Source: Ruminococcus turbiniformis (GTDB taxonomy: Bacteria > Bacillota > Clostridia > Lachnospirales > Lachnospiraceae). Taken from it: 64,000 bases of DNA. How positions within the stretch are numbered: the first letter of the stretch is position 1; each line of letters starts with the position of its first letter. Shown here piece by piece: positions 8,035 through 16,372 of this stretch. The DNA is taken from positions 62,001-126,000 of the forward strand of contig NZ_JAJEQX010000004.1 in NCBI RefSeq assembly GCF_020687545.1, in the 5' to 3' direction. Both the position numbers and the translations under genes were made by a program. Under the pieces are notes generated by a model. The model had not been told where the DNA came from and ran no database searches. It worked only from the letters and a program-made list of their open reading frames with translations.

Positions 8035-9723
8035 TCAGATGTCAAGATCCGCCGGTTCCGGCATGAGGTGAAGCCTTCTGCACACACGGAGAATCCGCGC
8101 GCCCATGGGGAGCGACTCCACATCGTCGTCGGACACTGCGCCCATCTTCAGAATGAGCACCACATACACTGCCATCGCAATGAGAATCGCAACGACTGTC
8201 GGAATCACCCTGCCTCCGATCAGACGGTCAAGGCCGAAATGCACCGCATATGTAATAATGCCCATGATCAGAGAAGCGAGTATGGGCTTTAAGAACGTTT
8301 TCTTTATATTGACACGGAATCCGCACACCTGATGAATCTTTCTCTGATTCAAAAATGCCATTACAAGAGAAAATACAATGTTGCCTGCTGCCAGCGCGTA
8401 AACGTTCATGCGGAACACAGTCATCATAATCACAAAGGCGATCAGATGCACGACCAGCGCGATAGCCGCGTTTTTCGCCGGTGTGCTCATATAGTTCAGC
8501 CCCTGAAGCACAGAGTTGGTGATCGTGGACCAGCCGTACAGCACAATGACAATCGCTCCCATCATCAGAAGATTAGCCGGAGTCGCGCTGTCGTCATTAT
8601 ACAGAAGCACCATCAGCGGCGATGCAAGGGCGATGAATCCCACGCAGCTCGGTATCGTTATGATCGTCGTAAGACGGAGTGTCTGATCGATCTGGTAATA
8701 GGTCTTCTTCTTGTTTTTCGCCATTACAACCGCGGTCAGGCTTGGCACGATCGATGAACTGAGCGCGTAGGGAATCGACATGGGGACATTGATCAGAGGA
8801 TCATATTTTCCTGTATAAATACCCTGCAGCGACATGTACTGCTGCTCCGTAAAGCCCTGCGCGTCCATGATATGGTTGAAGATTGTCAGGTCCAGGATCT
8901 GGTTGATATTGTAAATCGCAGTACTGAAAATCACAGGAACAGCGGTGAGGACAAGCGCTTTTAAAATGTGAGAATAGGTCTCCTCACGGCTCCTTCTGTC
9001 CCTCCTTAACTGTCTTCGTATTCCTCCGCGGAAGGCCCAGAGCACAAAGAGCAGAAACAGAAGTCCTGCCAGCGCCCCGAGTACGGTTCCCAGCGTTCCG
9101 CCTGCGGCCCCGTAGGCAGGGCCCAGAAGTTCCTCCCCCGCTTTCTCCCCTGCTCTTGTTCCCATTCCGAAGAGTACGCTTGCTCCTACGATACTGACAA
9201 CCGCATTGATAATCTGCTCAATGATCTGGGAGATCGCGGTCGGCATCATCGTTCCGAGCCCCTGAAAATAGCCTCTGAGAACAGCCATCACCGCCACAAT
9301 AAGAAGGCCCGGAGCAAGCACTCTGAGCGCGTAGGCACTCAGCGGAGCTCTCATCATATATTCCGAAACGGCACCTGCGCCGAAGAAAATCGCAAGGGAA
9401 ACTACAAGCCCTACAACCGCAGCGAACACAAGCGAACATACAAACACGCGGAACGCGTTTCTTCTCTCTCCGGCAGCTACACGCGCGGAGACAAGTTTGG
9501 ACACCGCAGTCGGAAGACTAAGAGATGACAGCATCAGAGCGATGGCATACACCTGGTACGCATATCCGTAGAAGCCGTTTCCCTCATCGCCCAGAATATT
9601 GGTAAGCGGAATCCGGTACACGACACCGATTACTTTCGTAATCACAACCGCCGCGGCCAGGATCGTTCCCTGGACAATGTAGTCGTCTTTTTTTGTTTTT
9701 CTGTTCCTGGGTGTGTCAGCCAT
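8035..9723 (-). CDS. SpoVB/MurJ-type polysaccharide flippase (MOP superfamily)
   Basis: 562-aa integral membrane protein with about 14 hydrophobic helices. The N-terminal stretch GTILAAAVVITKVIGVVYRI and LSLPTAVSKLVSARVAAGE are typical of the SpoVB/YtgP branch of the MOP flippase superfamily. Members move lipid-linked wall precursors across the membrane, and SpoVB is needed for spore cortex. The cytosolic C-terminus is short. It follows ybeY by 15 bases and precedes the bofC-like gene. Whether it serves cortex (SpoVB) or vegetative wall (MurJ/YtgP) cannot be read from sequence; the yqfC-yqfD context favours sporulation. Confidence 0.8.
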   Translation of the reverse strand: MADTPRNRKTKKDDYIVQGTILAAAVVITKVIGVVYRIPLTNILGDEGNGFYGYAYQVYAIALMLSSLSLPTAVSKLVSARVAAGERRNAFRVFVCSLVFAAVVGLVVSLAIFFGAGAVSEYMMRAPLSAYALRVLAPGLLIVAVMAVLRGYFQGLGTMMPTAISQIIEQIINAVVSIVGASVLFGMGTRAGEKAGEELLGPAYGAAGGTLGTVLGALAGLLFLLFVLWAFRGGIRRQLRRDRRSREETYSHILKALVLTAVPVIFSTAIYNINQILDLTIFNHIMDAQGFTEQQYMSLQGIYTGKYDPLINVPMSIPYALSSSIVPSLTAVVMAKNKKKTYYQIDQTLRLTTIITIPSCVGFIALASPLMVLLYNDDSATPANLLMMGAIVIVLYGWSTITNSVLQGLNYMSTPAKNAAIALVVHLIAFVIMMTVFRMNVYALAAGNIVFSLVMAFLNQRKIHQVCGFRVNIKKTFLKPILASLIMGIITYAVHFGLDRLIGGRVIPTVVAILIAMAVYVVLILKMGAVSDDDVESLPMGARILRVCRRLHLMPEPADLDI

Positions 9724-9738
9724 ATGACTCCTCCTTTG

Positions 9739-10236
9739 TCATCGCGGTATATTGATCTTTTCCATGATCTCTCTCTGTTTTGCTTCCATCACTTCGCGCT
9801 CCCCCTCTTCCATATGGTCAAAGCCGAAAAGATGAAGCATACTGTGTACAATCAGAAACGCGTATTCCCGGCGCTCGGAGTGCCCGTACTCCGCAGCCTG
9901 CGCTGCCACATGGTCGGTGGATATCACAATATCCCCCAGCATCAGTTCGCCGCTCTCCGGGTTGAATACGTCCTGACATTCTTCCTCAAACCCGGAGAAC
10001 TCTCCCGGGATCTCAAACTCAAGCATGGGGAAAGAGAGAACGTCCGTAGCACGGTCCGTTTGCCTGTGTTCCCGGTTCATTCGGTGTATCTCCTCATCTG
10101 TTGTAAGAAGCAGGTTTACCTCTGCCTCAAATGGACAGCCGATATAGTCAAGCGCCCCCTCCACTGCGAGATGGGCCGTCTCCTCTGCGTCGAAAGAAAA
10201 CTCCCTTTCATCTTCCCTCTCTATATAAAGGCTCAT
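9739..10236 (-). CDS. ybeY: Endoribonuclease YbeY (rRNA maturation)
   Basis: 165-aa single-strand endoribonuclease active in 16S rRNA 3'-end maturation and ribosome quality control. The zinc site H131-x3-H135-x5-H141 (VHSMLHLFGFDHM) is complete, and the preceding TDVLSFPM and GELMLGDIVIS blocks are the family signature. Its start overlaps the phoH stop by 4 bases (ATGA), matching the usual phoH-ybeY pair. Confidence 0.96.
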   Translation of the reverse strand: MSLYIEREDEREFSFDAEETAHLAVEGALDYIGCPFEAEVNLLLTTDEEIHRMNREHRQTDRATDVLSFPMLEFEIPGEFSGFEEECQDVFNPESGELMLGDIVISTDHVAAQAAEYGHSERREYAFLIVHSMLHLFGFDHMEEGEREVMEAKQREIMEKINIPR

Positions 10237-11225
10237 GATCTGCTCCTTCTGCCGCGGGTCTTCGCCGCGGACTTTTTCTCGTATTCTTCATATGCCTTTA
10301 CGATCTTCTGGACAAGCGGGTGGCGTACGACATCCTTGCTTGTCAGCGTACAGATGGAGATGCCTTCCAGTCCCTTTACAACTTTTACCGCCACATCCAG
10401 CCCCGACACCGCTCCGGACGGCAGGTCTTTCTGGGTGGCGTCTCCGGTGATCACGACCTTTGAGCCGAAGCCGATTCTTGTCAGGAACATCTTCATCTGC
10501 GCAGGAGTCGTGTTCTGCGCCTCGTCCAGAATGATAAACGCGTTGTCTAAAGTCCGCCCTCTCATGTACGCAAGGGGCGCGACCTCAATCAGCCCTTTCT
10601 CCGAGTTTTTCACAAAACTTTCTGCGCCCATAATCTGATAGAGCGCATCATAGAGCGGACGCAGGTAAGGATCGATCTTGCTCTGAAGATCTCCGGGGAG
10701 AAATCCCAGCTTCTCCCCCGCCTCGATAGCCGGTCTTGTCAGTATAATCCGGCTCACTTCGTTGCGCTTAAACGCGGTGATCGCCATGGCCATTGCAAGA
10801 TAGGTCTTTCCTGTCCCCGCAGGCCCCAGGCCGAACGTGATCATGCCGTCGCGGATGGCGTCCACATATTTTTTCTGTCCGAGTGTCTTGGGCTTGATCG
10901 GCTTTCCCTGAAGGGTATAGCAGATCAGATCCTTATCGATCTCCACAATTCCTTCTTCCTGATCCTCAAAGACAAGGGAGATGGCATAGTCCACATTCTG
11001 CTCTGTAATCACGTTTCCCCGCCTTGAGAGTTCCAGAAGCTGGTTTAAGATCCGCTGCACTTTTTCAGCGGCGGCGCTCTCCCCTACAATCTTTGTGCTT
11101 CCGTCTCTCGCGATCAGCGTGACGTGAAATGTTCTCTCAAGTTTCTTTGCATATGCGTCAAACTGACCGAACACATTCGCCTCGTGCCCGGCCGGTATGT
11201 CAATCATCAGTTCCGACAGACTCAT
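10233..11225 (-). CDS. PhoH-family ATPase
   Basis: 330-aa cytoplasmic P-loop protein (PhoH/YbeZ family), partner of YbeY in rRNA processing. Walker A is GPAGTGKT (134-141) and Walker B is FIILDEAQN (about 233-241), with the family block LTRPAIEAGEKLGFLPGDLQ between them. An N-terminal KH-like segment precedes them. The first codons overlap yqfD by 26 bases. The C-terminal KKSAAKTRGRRSRS tail is strongly basic. Confidence 0.95.
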   Translation of the reverse strand: MSLSELMIDIPAGHEANVFGQFDAYAKKLERTFHVTLIARDGSTKIVGESAAAEKVQRILNQLLELSRRGNVITEQNVDYAISLVFEDQEEGIVEIDKDLICYTLQGKPIKPKTLGQKKYVDAIRDGMITFGLGPAGTGKTYLAMAMAITAFKRNEVSRIILTRPAIEAGEKLGFLPGDLQSKIDPYLRPLYDALYQIMGAESFVKNSEKGLIEVAPLAYMRGRTLDNAFIILDEAQNTTPAQMKMFLTRIGFGSKVVITGDATQKDLPSGAVSGLDVAVKVVKGLEGISICTLTSKDVVRHPLVQKIVKAYEEYEKKSAAKTRGRRSRS

Positions 11226-12456
11226 CCGTTTCTTTCCTTTCGATCGTTAATATTTCCGTATCGGCTTCCTGGGCGATACTCTCAGTGAGATACACCGTGC
11301 CCGACGCCTCCGCGGAATCGTCATACAGGTGTATTTTAACACTATTATCCCGGATTTGAACACCTTTTTCCTCCAATTCCCCGCAAAACCGGCTGAAATT
11401 CACGCTCAGGATCTCTCTTGCCTCCTCCTGCTCATATCTCTTTTCCGCAAGTGTGTAGGCGCGTGCCGTCTGTATGCCGAAGGAGACAGGAGGGCGGAAA
11501 TTCTCACCCAGTTTCAGCGCCGTCTCCGAAGAAGTGATCTCACAGTGCTCGAAATCATTGTTCAGCGTTCCAACCGACAGCGTCACGCTGCCGATCCGCA
11601 GGAAGGGGCGGTATCTCATTTTGTTTTCATAATTCTTTTCCTCATAAATCAGGGAGATTGTATCTGTGTATTCCATCTGCGTGTCCGCGTAAATATCTGC
11701 GTCAGAGTGCCGGTACTGGTATCCGGTCACCTCACCCGCATCGTTTAATACATCCACCCGCCCGAGGACAAGGATGTCTCCCTTTTTCACTTCATCGCCC
11801 ACATGGACCTGCGGCACGCCGGACCTTGTGACAATCTCCGTAATCACGCCGTCCGCCGATGCGACAAGATCGACAGGGGTCTCATCCTTTAAGACATCCG
11901 CATCCTCTCCAAGAGAGGGGTCTTCGTTTTCCTTGACCTGAATTTTCAGTCTGCTCCCGTCAAGAGATGCGGAAACCCAAACGATATCATTATATTCCTT
12001 CCTGATATTTTTTACAATACCCGGACAGTCCACGCTGCTTTTGAGCATGAGCGGGCGGACCCCGGTGGATTCCAGATACGCCGAGAGCGCCTCGTCCGTC
12101 CGCCTTTCATTCCCCTCAAAATGGATATCCCATATAAAGAGTGAGTAGACTTTAAGCAGAATAACACAGACAAAAATCCCGAAGAAAAAAAGCTTCCTTT
12201 TTCTGTATTTCACCGCCAGAAACGGCAGGCCGTACCGCCCGGTCACTCTGATCTTCGTGTGCGTCTTTCGGGCAAGGGGCCTGATCTTTTTCAGATCGCG
12301 GGCGCTCATACAGAACTCATACCCCTGCCCGGAGGGCGCCAGCCCCCATATATAGAGACTGTGATAAGAGCACATGTTCAGAAAACGCTCGGGAGAATAT
12401 CCCTCCACCCGGATTCTGACATACCCTCTCAGGAAACGGATCAATGTATGGATCAC
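11200..12456 (-). CDS. yqfD: Sporulation protein YqfD
   Basis: 418-aa protein needed for efficient sporulation in B. subtilis (sigma-E regulon). It has an N-terminal cytoplasmic domain (IRFLRGYVRIRVEGYSPERF), a membrane helix near residues 90-110 (KLFFFGIFVCVILLKVYSLF) and an extracytoplasmic part with a POTRA-like segment and a HlyD-like biotinyl fold (DGVITEIVTRSGVPQVHVGD). The GTG start at 12456 follows GGGAGGAAGGA and overlaps the yqfC stop by 4 bases. Confidence 0.93.
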   Translation of the reverse strand: MIHTLIRFLRGYVRIRVEGYSPERFLNMCSYHSLYIWGLAPSGQGYEFCMSARDLKKIRPLARKTHTKIRVTGRYGLPFLAVKYRKRKLFFFGIFVCVILLKVYSLFIWDIHFEGNERRTDEALSAYLESTGVRPLMLKSSVDCPGIVKNIRKEYNDIVWVSASLDGSRLKIQVKENEDPSLGEDADVLKDETPVDLVASADGVITEIVTRSGVPQVHVGDEVKKGDILVLGRVDVLNDAGEVTGYQYRHSDADIYADTQMEYTDTISLIYEEKNYENKMRYRPFLRIGSVTLSVGTLNNDFEHCEITSSETALKLGENFRPPVSFGIQTARAYTLAEKRYEQEEAREILSVNFSRFCGELEEKGVQIRDNSVKIHLYDDSAEASGTVYLTESIAQEADTEILTIERKETDESVGTDD

Positions 12457-12740
12457 TCTTCCTTCCTCCCGTCGACGAATTCTATTTTGCTGATTTTCCC
12501 GGTAATCTTCATCTCACTGTTTGTGTAGTACTCCACCTGGAGTCTCTTTCCGCTTACGCGGATCTGCCCCTCTTTCGTCTGCACTCTGACAAGAGTGTCT
12601 GTATATTCCGTGATCCCGCGGTAATTTTCCACGCACACCTCAAAATTTCCCAGTGCCGTAAGAACCGCTGCGCCCATGACGACGTCTTTCGGCATACTTG
12701 CAGCCGACGCCAGTCTCTCCCTGATCTGCTCTCTGTCCAT
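12453..12740 (-). CDS. yqfC: Sporulation protein YqfC
   Basis: 95-aa small sporulation protein, partner gene of yqfD. The family core is seen in MPKDVVMGAAVLTALGNFEV and YTDTLVRVQTKEGQIRV. Two starts are possible: ATG 12740 (family-like length, but no clear ribosome site) and ATG 12755 (adds five residues, with AAAAGG only three bases away). The gene starts directly behind a terminator-like hairpin and a sigma-E-like promoter. Confidence 0.88.
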   Translation of the reverse strand: MDREQIRERLASAASMPKDVVMGAAVLTALGNFEVCVENYRGITEYTDTLVRVQTKEGQIRVSGKRLQVEYYTNSEMKITGKISKIEFVDGRKEE

Positions 12741-12784
12741 AAAAATGCCACACATACGCCTTTTATATTCAGTGTATGTGCGGC
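12741..12784 (-). terminator. Terminator-like hairpin abutting yqfC
   Basis: On the minus strand GCCGCACATAC pairs with GTATGTGTGGC (one mismatch, 16-base loop) and is followed by ATTTTT, then directly the yqfC ATG. It can end transcripts from the Dabb gene upstream. It also contains the -10 of the yqfC promoter, so terminator and promoter overlap. Confidence 0.6.
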
Positions 12785-12799
12785 ACATTCATTCTATGC
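12771..12799 (-). promoter_or_regulatory. Sigma-E-like promoter for yqfC-yqfD operon
   Basis: Minus strand GCATAGA (12799-12793), 14-base spacer, CATACACT (12778-12771). The -10 is a perfect match to the known sigma-E -10 (CATACAHT); the -35 matches KMATATT at 5/7. yqfC and yqfD belong to the sigma-E regulon in B. subtilis, which agrees. Confidence 0.65.
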
Positions 12800-12859
12800 T
12801 GTCTGTATGCTGCAGATATCAGCAATGCCTGTCAGTTCTGTTTCCTGTTTCCTCTTTTC

Positions 12860-13162
12860 TCAGTCCTCATAGTCGAGACATGCTCTCTCTGTCACGAACG
12901 GGCGCACATATGTGTTGGCCACATTCTGATGAGCCGGATGTTTGGAGTATGCAGGGATATCCTCCGGCTTCTCCATCGTCGTCACAAGCGCCATGTCATG
13001 GGTTGCGGACGGAAGCGGCTCTGCCACAAACTTTACGCTTAAGAGTCCCGGCACCTGACCTACAAGGGAAGACAAGTTTTTCTCCATGTCCTTTTTCAGC
13101 TGAGGCTTTCTCTCCTCTTCGATTTCCGGTTTGAATTTCCACATTACAATATGATGTACCAT
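12860..13162 (-). CDS. Dabb (stress-responsive A/B barrel) family protein
   Basis: 100-aa protein starting MVHHIVMWKFKPEIEEERK, with the dimeric alpha-beta barrel pattern: VKFVAEPLPSATHDMALVTT, the family LEDYxxHPxH-type motif as IPAYSKHPAHQNVANTYVRP, and a C-terminal LDYED. The start ATG 13162 has AGGAGG 9 bases upstream; a longer in-frame start at 13204 lacks one. The function of bacterial Dabb proteins is mostly unknown; they are small soluble enzymes or ligand binders. It stands alone between the yqfC operon and the aldo-keto reductase. Confidence 0.82.
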   Translation of the reverse strand: MVHHIVMWKFKPEIEEERKPQLKKDMEKNLSSLVGQVPGLLSVKFVAEPLPSATHDMALVTTMEKPEDIPAYSKHPAHQNVANTYVRPFVTERACLDYED

Positions 13163-13297
13163 CCTGTTTTTCCTCCTTCGATATGCCTGCGGCGAATCCC
13201 GCATTTCCTCTGCTATTATAATAAATATTTTCCCCGTTTACAAGCGGGTTTTCCGGATCTTCTGTCTCACCTTCTGTTTCCGGAATTCCCCGGTCTT

Positions 13298-14314
13298 CTA
13301 TTTCAGAAATGTCTTATAGTCCTCGTAATTTTTCACAAGCAGCTTCGGCGTGTCCAGTCCGTAGGGGCATCTGCTTCTGCACTGTCCGCAGTTCAGGCAC
13401 CCTTCGATCTTCTTCATCTTCTCCTGCCACTCTTCCGAGAGCCATCCCGCCTGGGGCGCGCGCCGCAGAAGGAGACTGATTCTCGCACAGTTGTTGATCT
13501 CAATTCCTGCCGGACATGGCATGCAGTATCCGCAGCCCCTGCAGAAATCCCCGGAGAGCTGTTCTCTGTCCGCGTCCATCTCCGCTTTCATCTTCCCATC
13601 CAGAACCGGCGGACATTCCTGATATGAGAGGAACTCATCAAGCTCTGACTCTCTCTGGATTCCCCAGATCGGCGCCACATGATCAAACTGCGGCTGATTC
13701 ATATAGGCATAGGCGCATGCGGAGTTATGGATCAGGCCGCCTGAGAGTGCTTTCATGGCGATAAATCCCATTCCCGCCTCTCTGCACGCCTCCACAATCT
13801 TTAAGTCTGCCTCAGCCGCCAGATAGGAAAACGGGAACTGAAGCGTCTCGTAAAGGCCGGACTCAATCGCCTCCCGGGCTACCGCGATCCGGTGGTTCGT
13901 GATGCCGATGTGCCGGATCTTTCCCTGCTTTTTTGCTTCGAGAGCCGCCTCGTAAAGTCCTGTCCCGTCACCCGGTTTCGGACAAAACGCCGGGTTGTGG
14001 AACTGGTAAATATCGATATAATCGGTCTTCAGAAGGCGCAGGCTCTCGTGGAGGTCGCTCCAGAATTTCTCTGCATCTCCCGCCATCGTCTTTGTGCTGA
14101 TGACGATCCGGTCCCGCGTATACTCAAAGGCCGCACCCATTTTTTCCTCGCTGTCCGTGTAGCCGCGGGCCGTGTCGAAATAATTGATTCCGCCGTAAAA
14201 CGCTTTCTGAAGCAGGTATACCGCATCCTTCTTCTCCACTCTCTGGACCGGCAGCGCGCCAAATCCGTTTTTGTTTACTTCCAGGCCTGTTTTTCCAAGT
14301 ATGACTCTGTCCAT
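13298..14314 (-). CDS. Aldo/keto reductase with C-terminal 4Fe-4S domain
   Basis: 338-aa NAD(P)H-dependent oxidoreductase of the aldo/keto reductase fold (residues about 1-240: FDTARGYTDSEEKMGAAFEY, IDIYQFHNP). A ferredoxin-like tail carries two cysteine clusters, CRGCGYCMPCP (about 259-269) and CLNCGQCRSRCP (about 304-315). The tail suggests electron exchange with ferredoxin-type carriers, common in anaerobes. The substrate is unknown. ATG 14314 has GGGGGAG upstream, and the gene is monocistronic as far as can be seen. Confidence 0.9.
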   Translation of the reverse strand: MDRVILGKTGLEVNKNGFGALPVQRVEKKDAVYLLQKAFYGGINYFDTARGYTDSEEKMGAAFEYTRDRIVISTKTMAGDAEKFWSDLHESLRLLKTDYIDIYQFHNPAFCPKPGDGTGLYEAALEAKKQGKIRHIGITNHRIAVAREAIESGLYETLQFPFSYLAAEADLKIVEACREAGMGFIAMKALSGGLIHNSACAYAYMNQPQFDHVAPIWGIQRESELDEFLSYQECPPVLDGKMKAEMDADREQLSGDFCRGCGYCMPCPAGIEINNCARISLLLRRAPQAGWLSEEWQEKMKKIEGCLNCGQCRSRCPYGLDTPKLLVKNYEDYKTFLK

Positions 14315-14378
14315 CTTTCTCCCCCTGTGGTCTTATTTAATTTTTTATCTTTCTGATTTCTATTCTTTATTTTTCAGA

Positions 14379-14483
14379 ATTTCATGCTGTGCTGCGGTGT
14401 ACAAATTGCCGTATTTCATCGCTGCGCTTCGGCGTGCAGACCGCTGTATTTCACTGCTGTGGTTCAGTATGCAGATCGCTGTA
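14379..14483. repeat. Three tandem 35-bp repeats over the end of the P1 peptidase gene
   Basis: Units 14449-14483, 14414-14448 and 14379-14413 share the minus-strand pattern TAC-GC--T-T--AC-C-GAA-CACAG. The first unit encodes the last residues (YSDLHTEPQQ) and stop of the peptidase gene. The second and third are decayed copies lying beyond the stop, and the second could still encode a similar tail (YSGLHAEAQR, then stop). They probably formed by slippage duplication. Confidence 0.75.
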
Positions 14484-15437
14484 TGACGGAAATCCGTATG
14501 CTCCTGCCGCGTTTTTCACAGCCCGGGTAATCGCCTCGCTTACTGCCTCTGCGGCAAGTGTTCCGACGAGATCCTGATCCGCTCTGATCCTGCCAACTGA
14601 CAGAGCATAAATACTGTCTCCGTCTGCAGTTGTATGTACCGGGCGCACGGAACGTGCCAGCCCGTCCTGCGCCATACCGGCAATCTTGCCAAGCTCCGCC
14701 TTGTTAAATGCCGCATTGGTAATAACGACCCCAAGCGTCGTGTTTCCGGTAAATTTGTTCTCTATCACTTCCGTGGAAGCGTACATCAGCTCGCATGAGT
14801 CGCGGAACGTTTTCCTGTCTTCCGTCAGCATGCCTGCAATCTTCTCCCCGGTCTTCCAGTCATAGACATCTCCCAGGGCGTTGACAGCTACTACCGCTCC
14901 AACCTGAAGTTCACCGAGAGATACCGCGCAGCTTCCGATGCCGGTTTTCATGCAGAACTCCATACCGGCGAATTTCCCGACTGTAGCCCCGCATCCGGCG
15001 CCGCAGCTGCCGTCCCGGTAATTCTCCTGCTCCGCGCCGAGACAGGCCGCATACCCCATCGCCTTGTCCGGTCTTATCCCGGGATCACCGACAGTCAGAT
15101 CAAACAGGGACGACTGACATACAAGCGGCACTTTCGTAACGCCCACATCGAAACCGATTCCCCGCTCTTCCAGGTACTGCATCACTCCGCCGGCTGCATC
15201 CAGGCCAAAGGCACTGCCCCCGGAAAGCAGGACTGCGTGCACTGTTTTTGCCGCTGCGAGCGGACTGAGCAGTTCAGACTCCCTTGAGGCCGGTCCGCCG
15301 CCCCGCACATCAAGCCCTGCCGCCATTCCTTCGCCGTTTTCCGCCAGGAATACGGTACACCCTGTCCCCGCCTCTGTATTTTCCGTCTGTCCGATCCGGA
15401 TTCCCCGGATATCCCTGATCCCGATCTCACGCTTCAT
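14451..15437 (-). CDS. P1 family peptidase (DmpA/S58-type aminopeptidase)
   Basis: 328-aa member of the P1/DmpA family, which cleaves itself before a Ser/Thr that then acts as nucleophile. The autoprocessing site is GNTTLGVVITNAAF near residue 240, and the N-terminal part has GLDVRGGGPASRESELLSP and LSGGSAFGLDAAGGV, both family hallmarks. Members release N-terminal (sometimes D- or beta-) amino acids from peptides. Start ATG 15437 (GGAG 8 bases upstream) is preferred over GTG 15446. The C-terminal codons lie in a 35-bp tandem repeat. Confidence 0.9.
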   Translation of the reverse strand: MKREIGIRDIRGIRIGQTENTEAGTGCTVFLAENGEGMAAGLDVRGGGPASRESELLSPLAAAKTVHAVLLSGGSAFGLDAAGGVMQYLEERGIGFDVGVTKVPLVCQSSLFDLTVGDPGIRPDKAMGYAACLGAEQENYRDGSCGAGCGATVGKFAGMEFCMKTGIGSCAVSLGELQVGAVVAVNALGDVYDWKTGEKIAGMLTEDRKTFRDSCELMYASTEVIENKFTGNTTLGVVITNAAFNKAELGKIAGMAQDGLARSVRPVHTTADGDSIYALSVGRIRADQDLVGTLAAEAVSEAITRAVKNAAGAYGFPSYSDLHTEPQQ

Positions 15438-15476
15438 GCGCACCACTCCTTAACCGAATGATTTTCGAATAATTAT

Positions 15477-15505
15477 AGCATACCGTCACCCTCCTTCTCT
15501 GTCAA
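15477..15505 (-). promoter_or_regulatory. Promoter of the P1 peptidase gene
   Basis: Minus strand TTGACA (15505-15500), 17-base spacer, TATGCT (15482-15477). The -35 is perfect and the -10 moderate. It lies about 40 bases upstream of the start codon. Confidence 0.5.
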
Positions 15506-15556
15506 CCGACTGTTCACAGAAAAAACCCTGTTTATGTTTAACATAATAGTCACACG

Positions 15557-15626
15557 TTGACATTCTATAGATGTCAACTCAAATCGGTTCATGACATAGA
15601 ATACCTCATAACTGACATCAAATGTC
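15557..15626 (+). promoter_or_regulatory. GACAT/ATGTC operator cluster before XRE gene
   Basis: TTGACAT-7 bases-ATGTCAA (15557-15577) is a 21-bp inverted repeat, and GACAT-CAA-ATGTC (15614-15626) is a second, with a lone GACAT half site at 15593. All lie upstream of the plus-strand XRE gene. Repeated dyads in front of a small repressor gene suggest autoregulation, possibly also control of the divergent P1 peptidase gene. Confidence 0.55.
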
Positions 15627-15654
15627 TATTGCATAATTCACAGGAGGGATATTA

Positions 15655-15951
15655 TTGTTTAAAAACAAATCTTCAAAAGGTACAAATAACATCTGCGGCA
15701 GAAAAATAAAATTGCTCCGTGAGCAGATCGTGCCAAAAGTCTCGCAGAGAGAATTCGCCGATATGGTGCAGCTGGAGGGACTGGATCTCGATAAAAACGC
15801 AATTCAGAGGATTGAATGCGGAAAAAGATTTGTAACTGATATTGAATTGAAAATATTTGCTCGTGTACTCAAAACAACAACGGATAACCTGCTCAGCGCA
15901 AGCCCGGACTTTGGCTCGTTGCCCGAACAGAAAACGGACCAGGAATCCTAA
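15655..15951 (+). CDS. XRE-type HTH transcriptional regulator
   Basis: 98-aa protein, TTG start with AGGAGG 7 bases upstream. The helix-turn-helix spans about residues 15-72 (IKLLREQIVPKVSQREFADM, KNAIQRIECGKRFVTDIELK), followed by a short polar tail. XRE regulators are DNA-binding repressors or activators; target genes here are unknown. It is the only gene on this strand for many kilobases. Its stop codon overlaps that of the facing DUF5655 gene by 4 bases. AT-richer codons than its neighbours hint at a mobile or host-defence origin, but nothing further supports that. Confidence 0.85.
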   Translation: MFKNKSSKGTNNICGRKIKLLREQIVPKVSQREFADMVQLEGLDLDKNAIQRIECGKRFVTDIELKIFARVLKTTTDNLLSASPDFGSLPEQKTDQES

Positions 15952-15972
15952 CGATTTCCGGCCCGTTTTCTG
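15928..15972. terminator. Hairpin inside the overlapping gene ends
   Basis: CAGAAAACGG (15928-15937) and CCGTTTTCTG (15963-15972) make a perfect 10-bp stem, with further pairing inside (GGAA/TTCC). It covers the 3' codons of both convergent genes and can act on both strands. The T-run is part of the stem, so its strength as a terminator is unclear. Confidence 0.5.
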
Positions 15973-16349
15973 CTTTTGGACGCTGAGAACCGCGCCGCCT
16001 CTCTGATCCATTCCATCAGTTCATCGTCGATCTCCTCCTGCTCAGACACAAGCACATGATGCGTCCAGCGGTTTGGGTGCGCCTCCGTGGCGATGTCAAT
16101 CCGCGGGGATTCCTTCCTGTATCCCAGTCCGAAGGTGACGACAATATAGGATTCCGGCCGCATGGCCGCCTTACGCACCTTTGCGAATGAAACACAGGCA
16201 AACATATGGGGATTGTAAAATGAGATCTGTGTCTTCTGTACTTTCACTGTCACATCTTCGATCTCATCCGTCACTCTTCCCTCAAATTTCTCATAGAGCG
16301 GCAGCGCATCCGGGTGCTGATCAAAAAACTGCAAAACATCCGCATCCAT
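15948..16349 (-). CDS. DUF5655 domain protein
   Basis: 133-aa protein with the DUF5655 pattern: YEKFEGRVTDEIEDVTVKVQ, SFYNPHMFACVSFAKVRK, YIVVTFGLGYRKESPRIDIA, HPNRWTHHVLVSEQEEIDDE and a C-terminal WIREAARFSASKSRK. The family is of unknown function and is often annotated as a transporter-like or nuclease-like domain without proof. It faces the XRE gene with overlapping stops. The downstream small membrane gene begins beyond its start, so it probably has its own promoter. Confidence 0.82.
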   Translation of the reverse strand: MDADVLQFFDQHPDALPLYEKFEGRVTDEIEDVTVKVQKTQISFYNPHMFACVSFAKVRKAAMRPESYIVVTFGLGYRKESPRIDIATEAHPNRWTHHVLVSEQEEIDDELMEWIREAARFSASKSRKRAGNR

Positions 16350-16372
16350 TGTTTTTGTTCCTTTCTTCTCAG

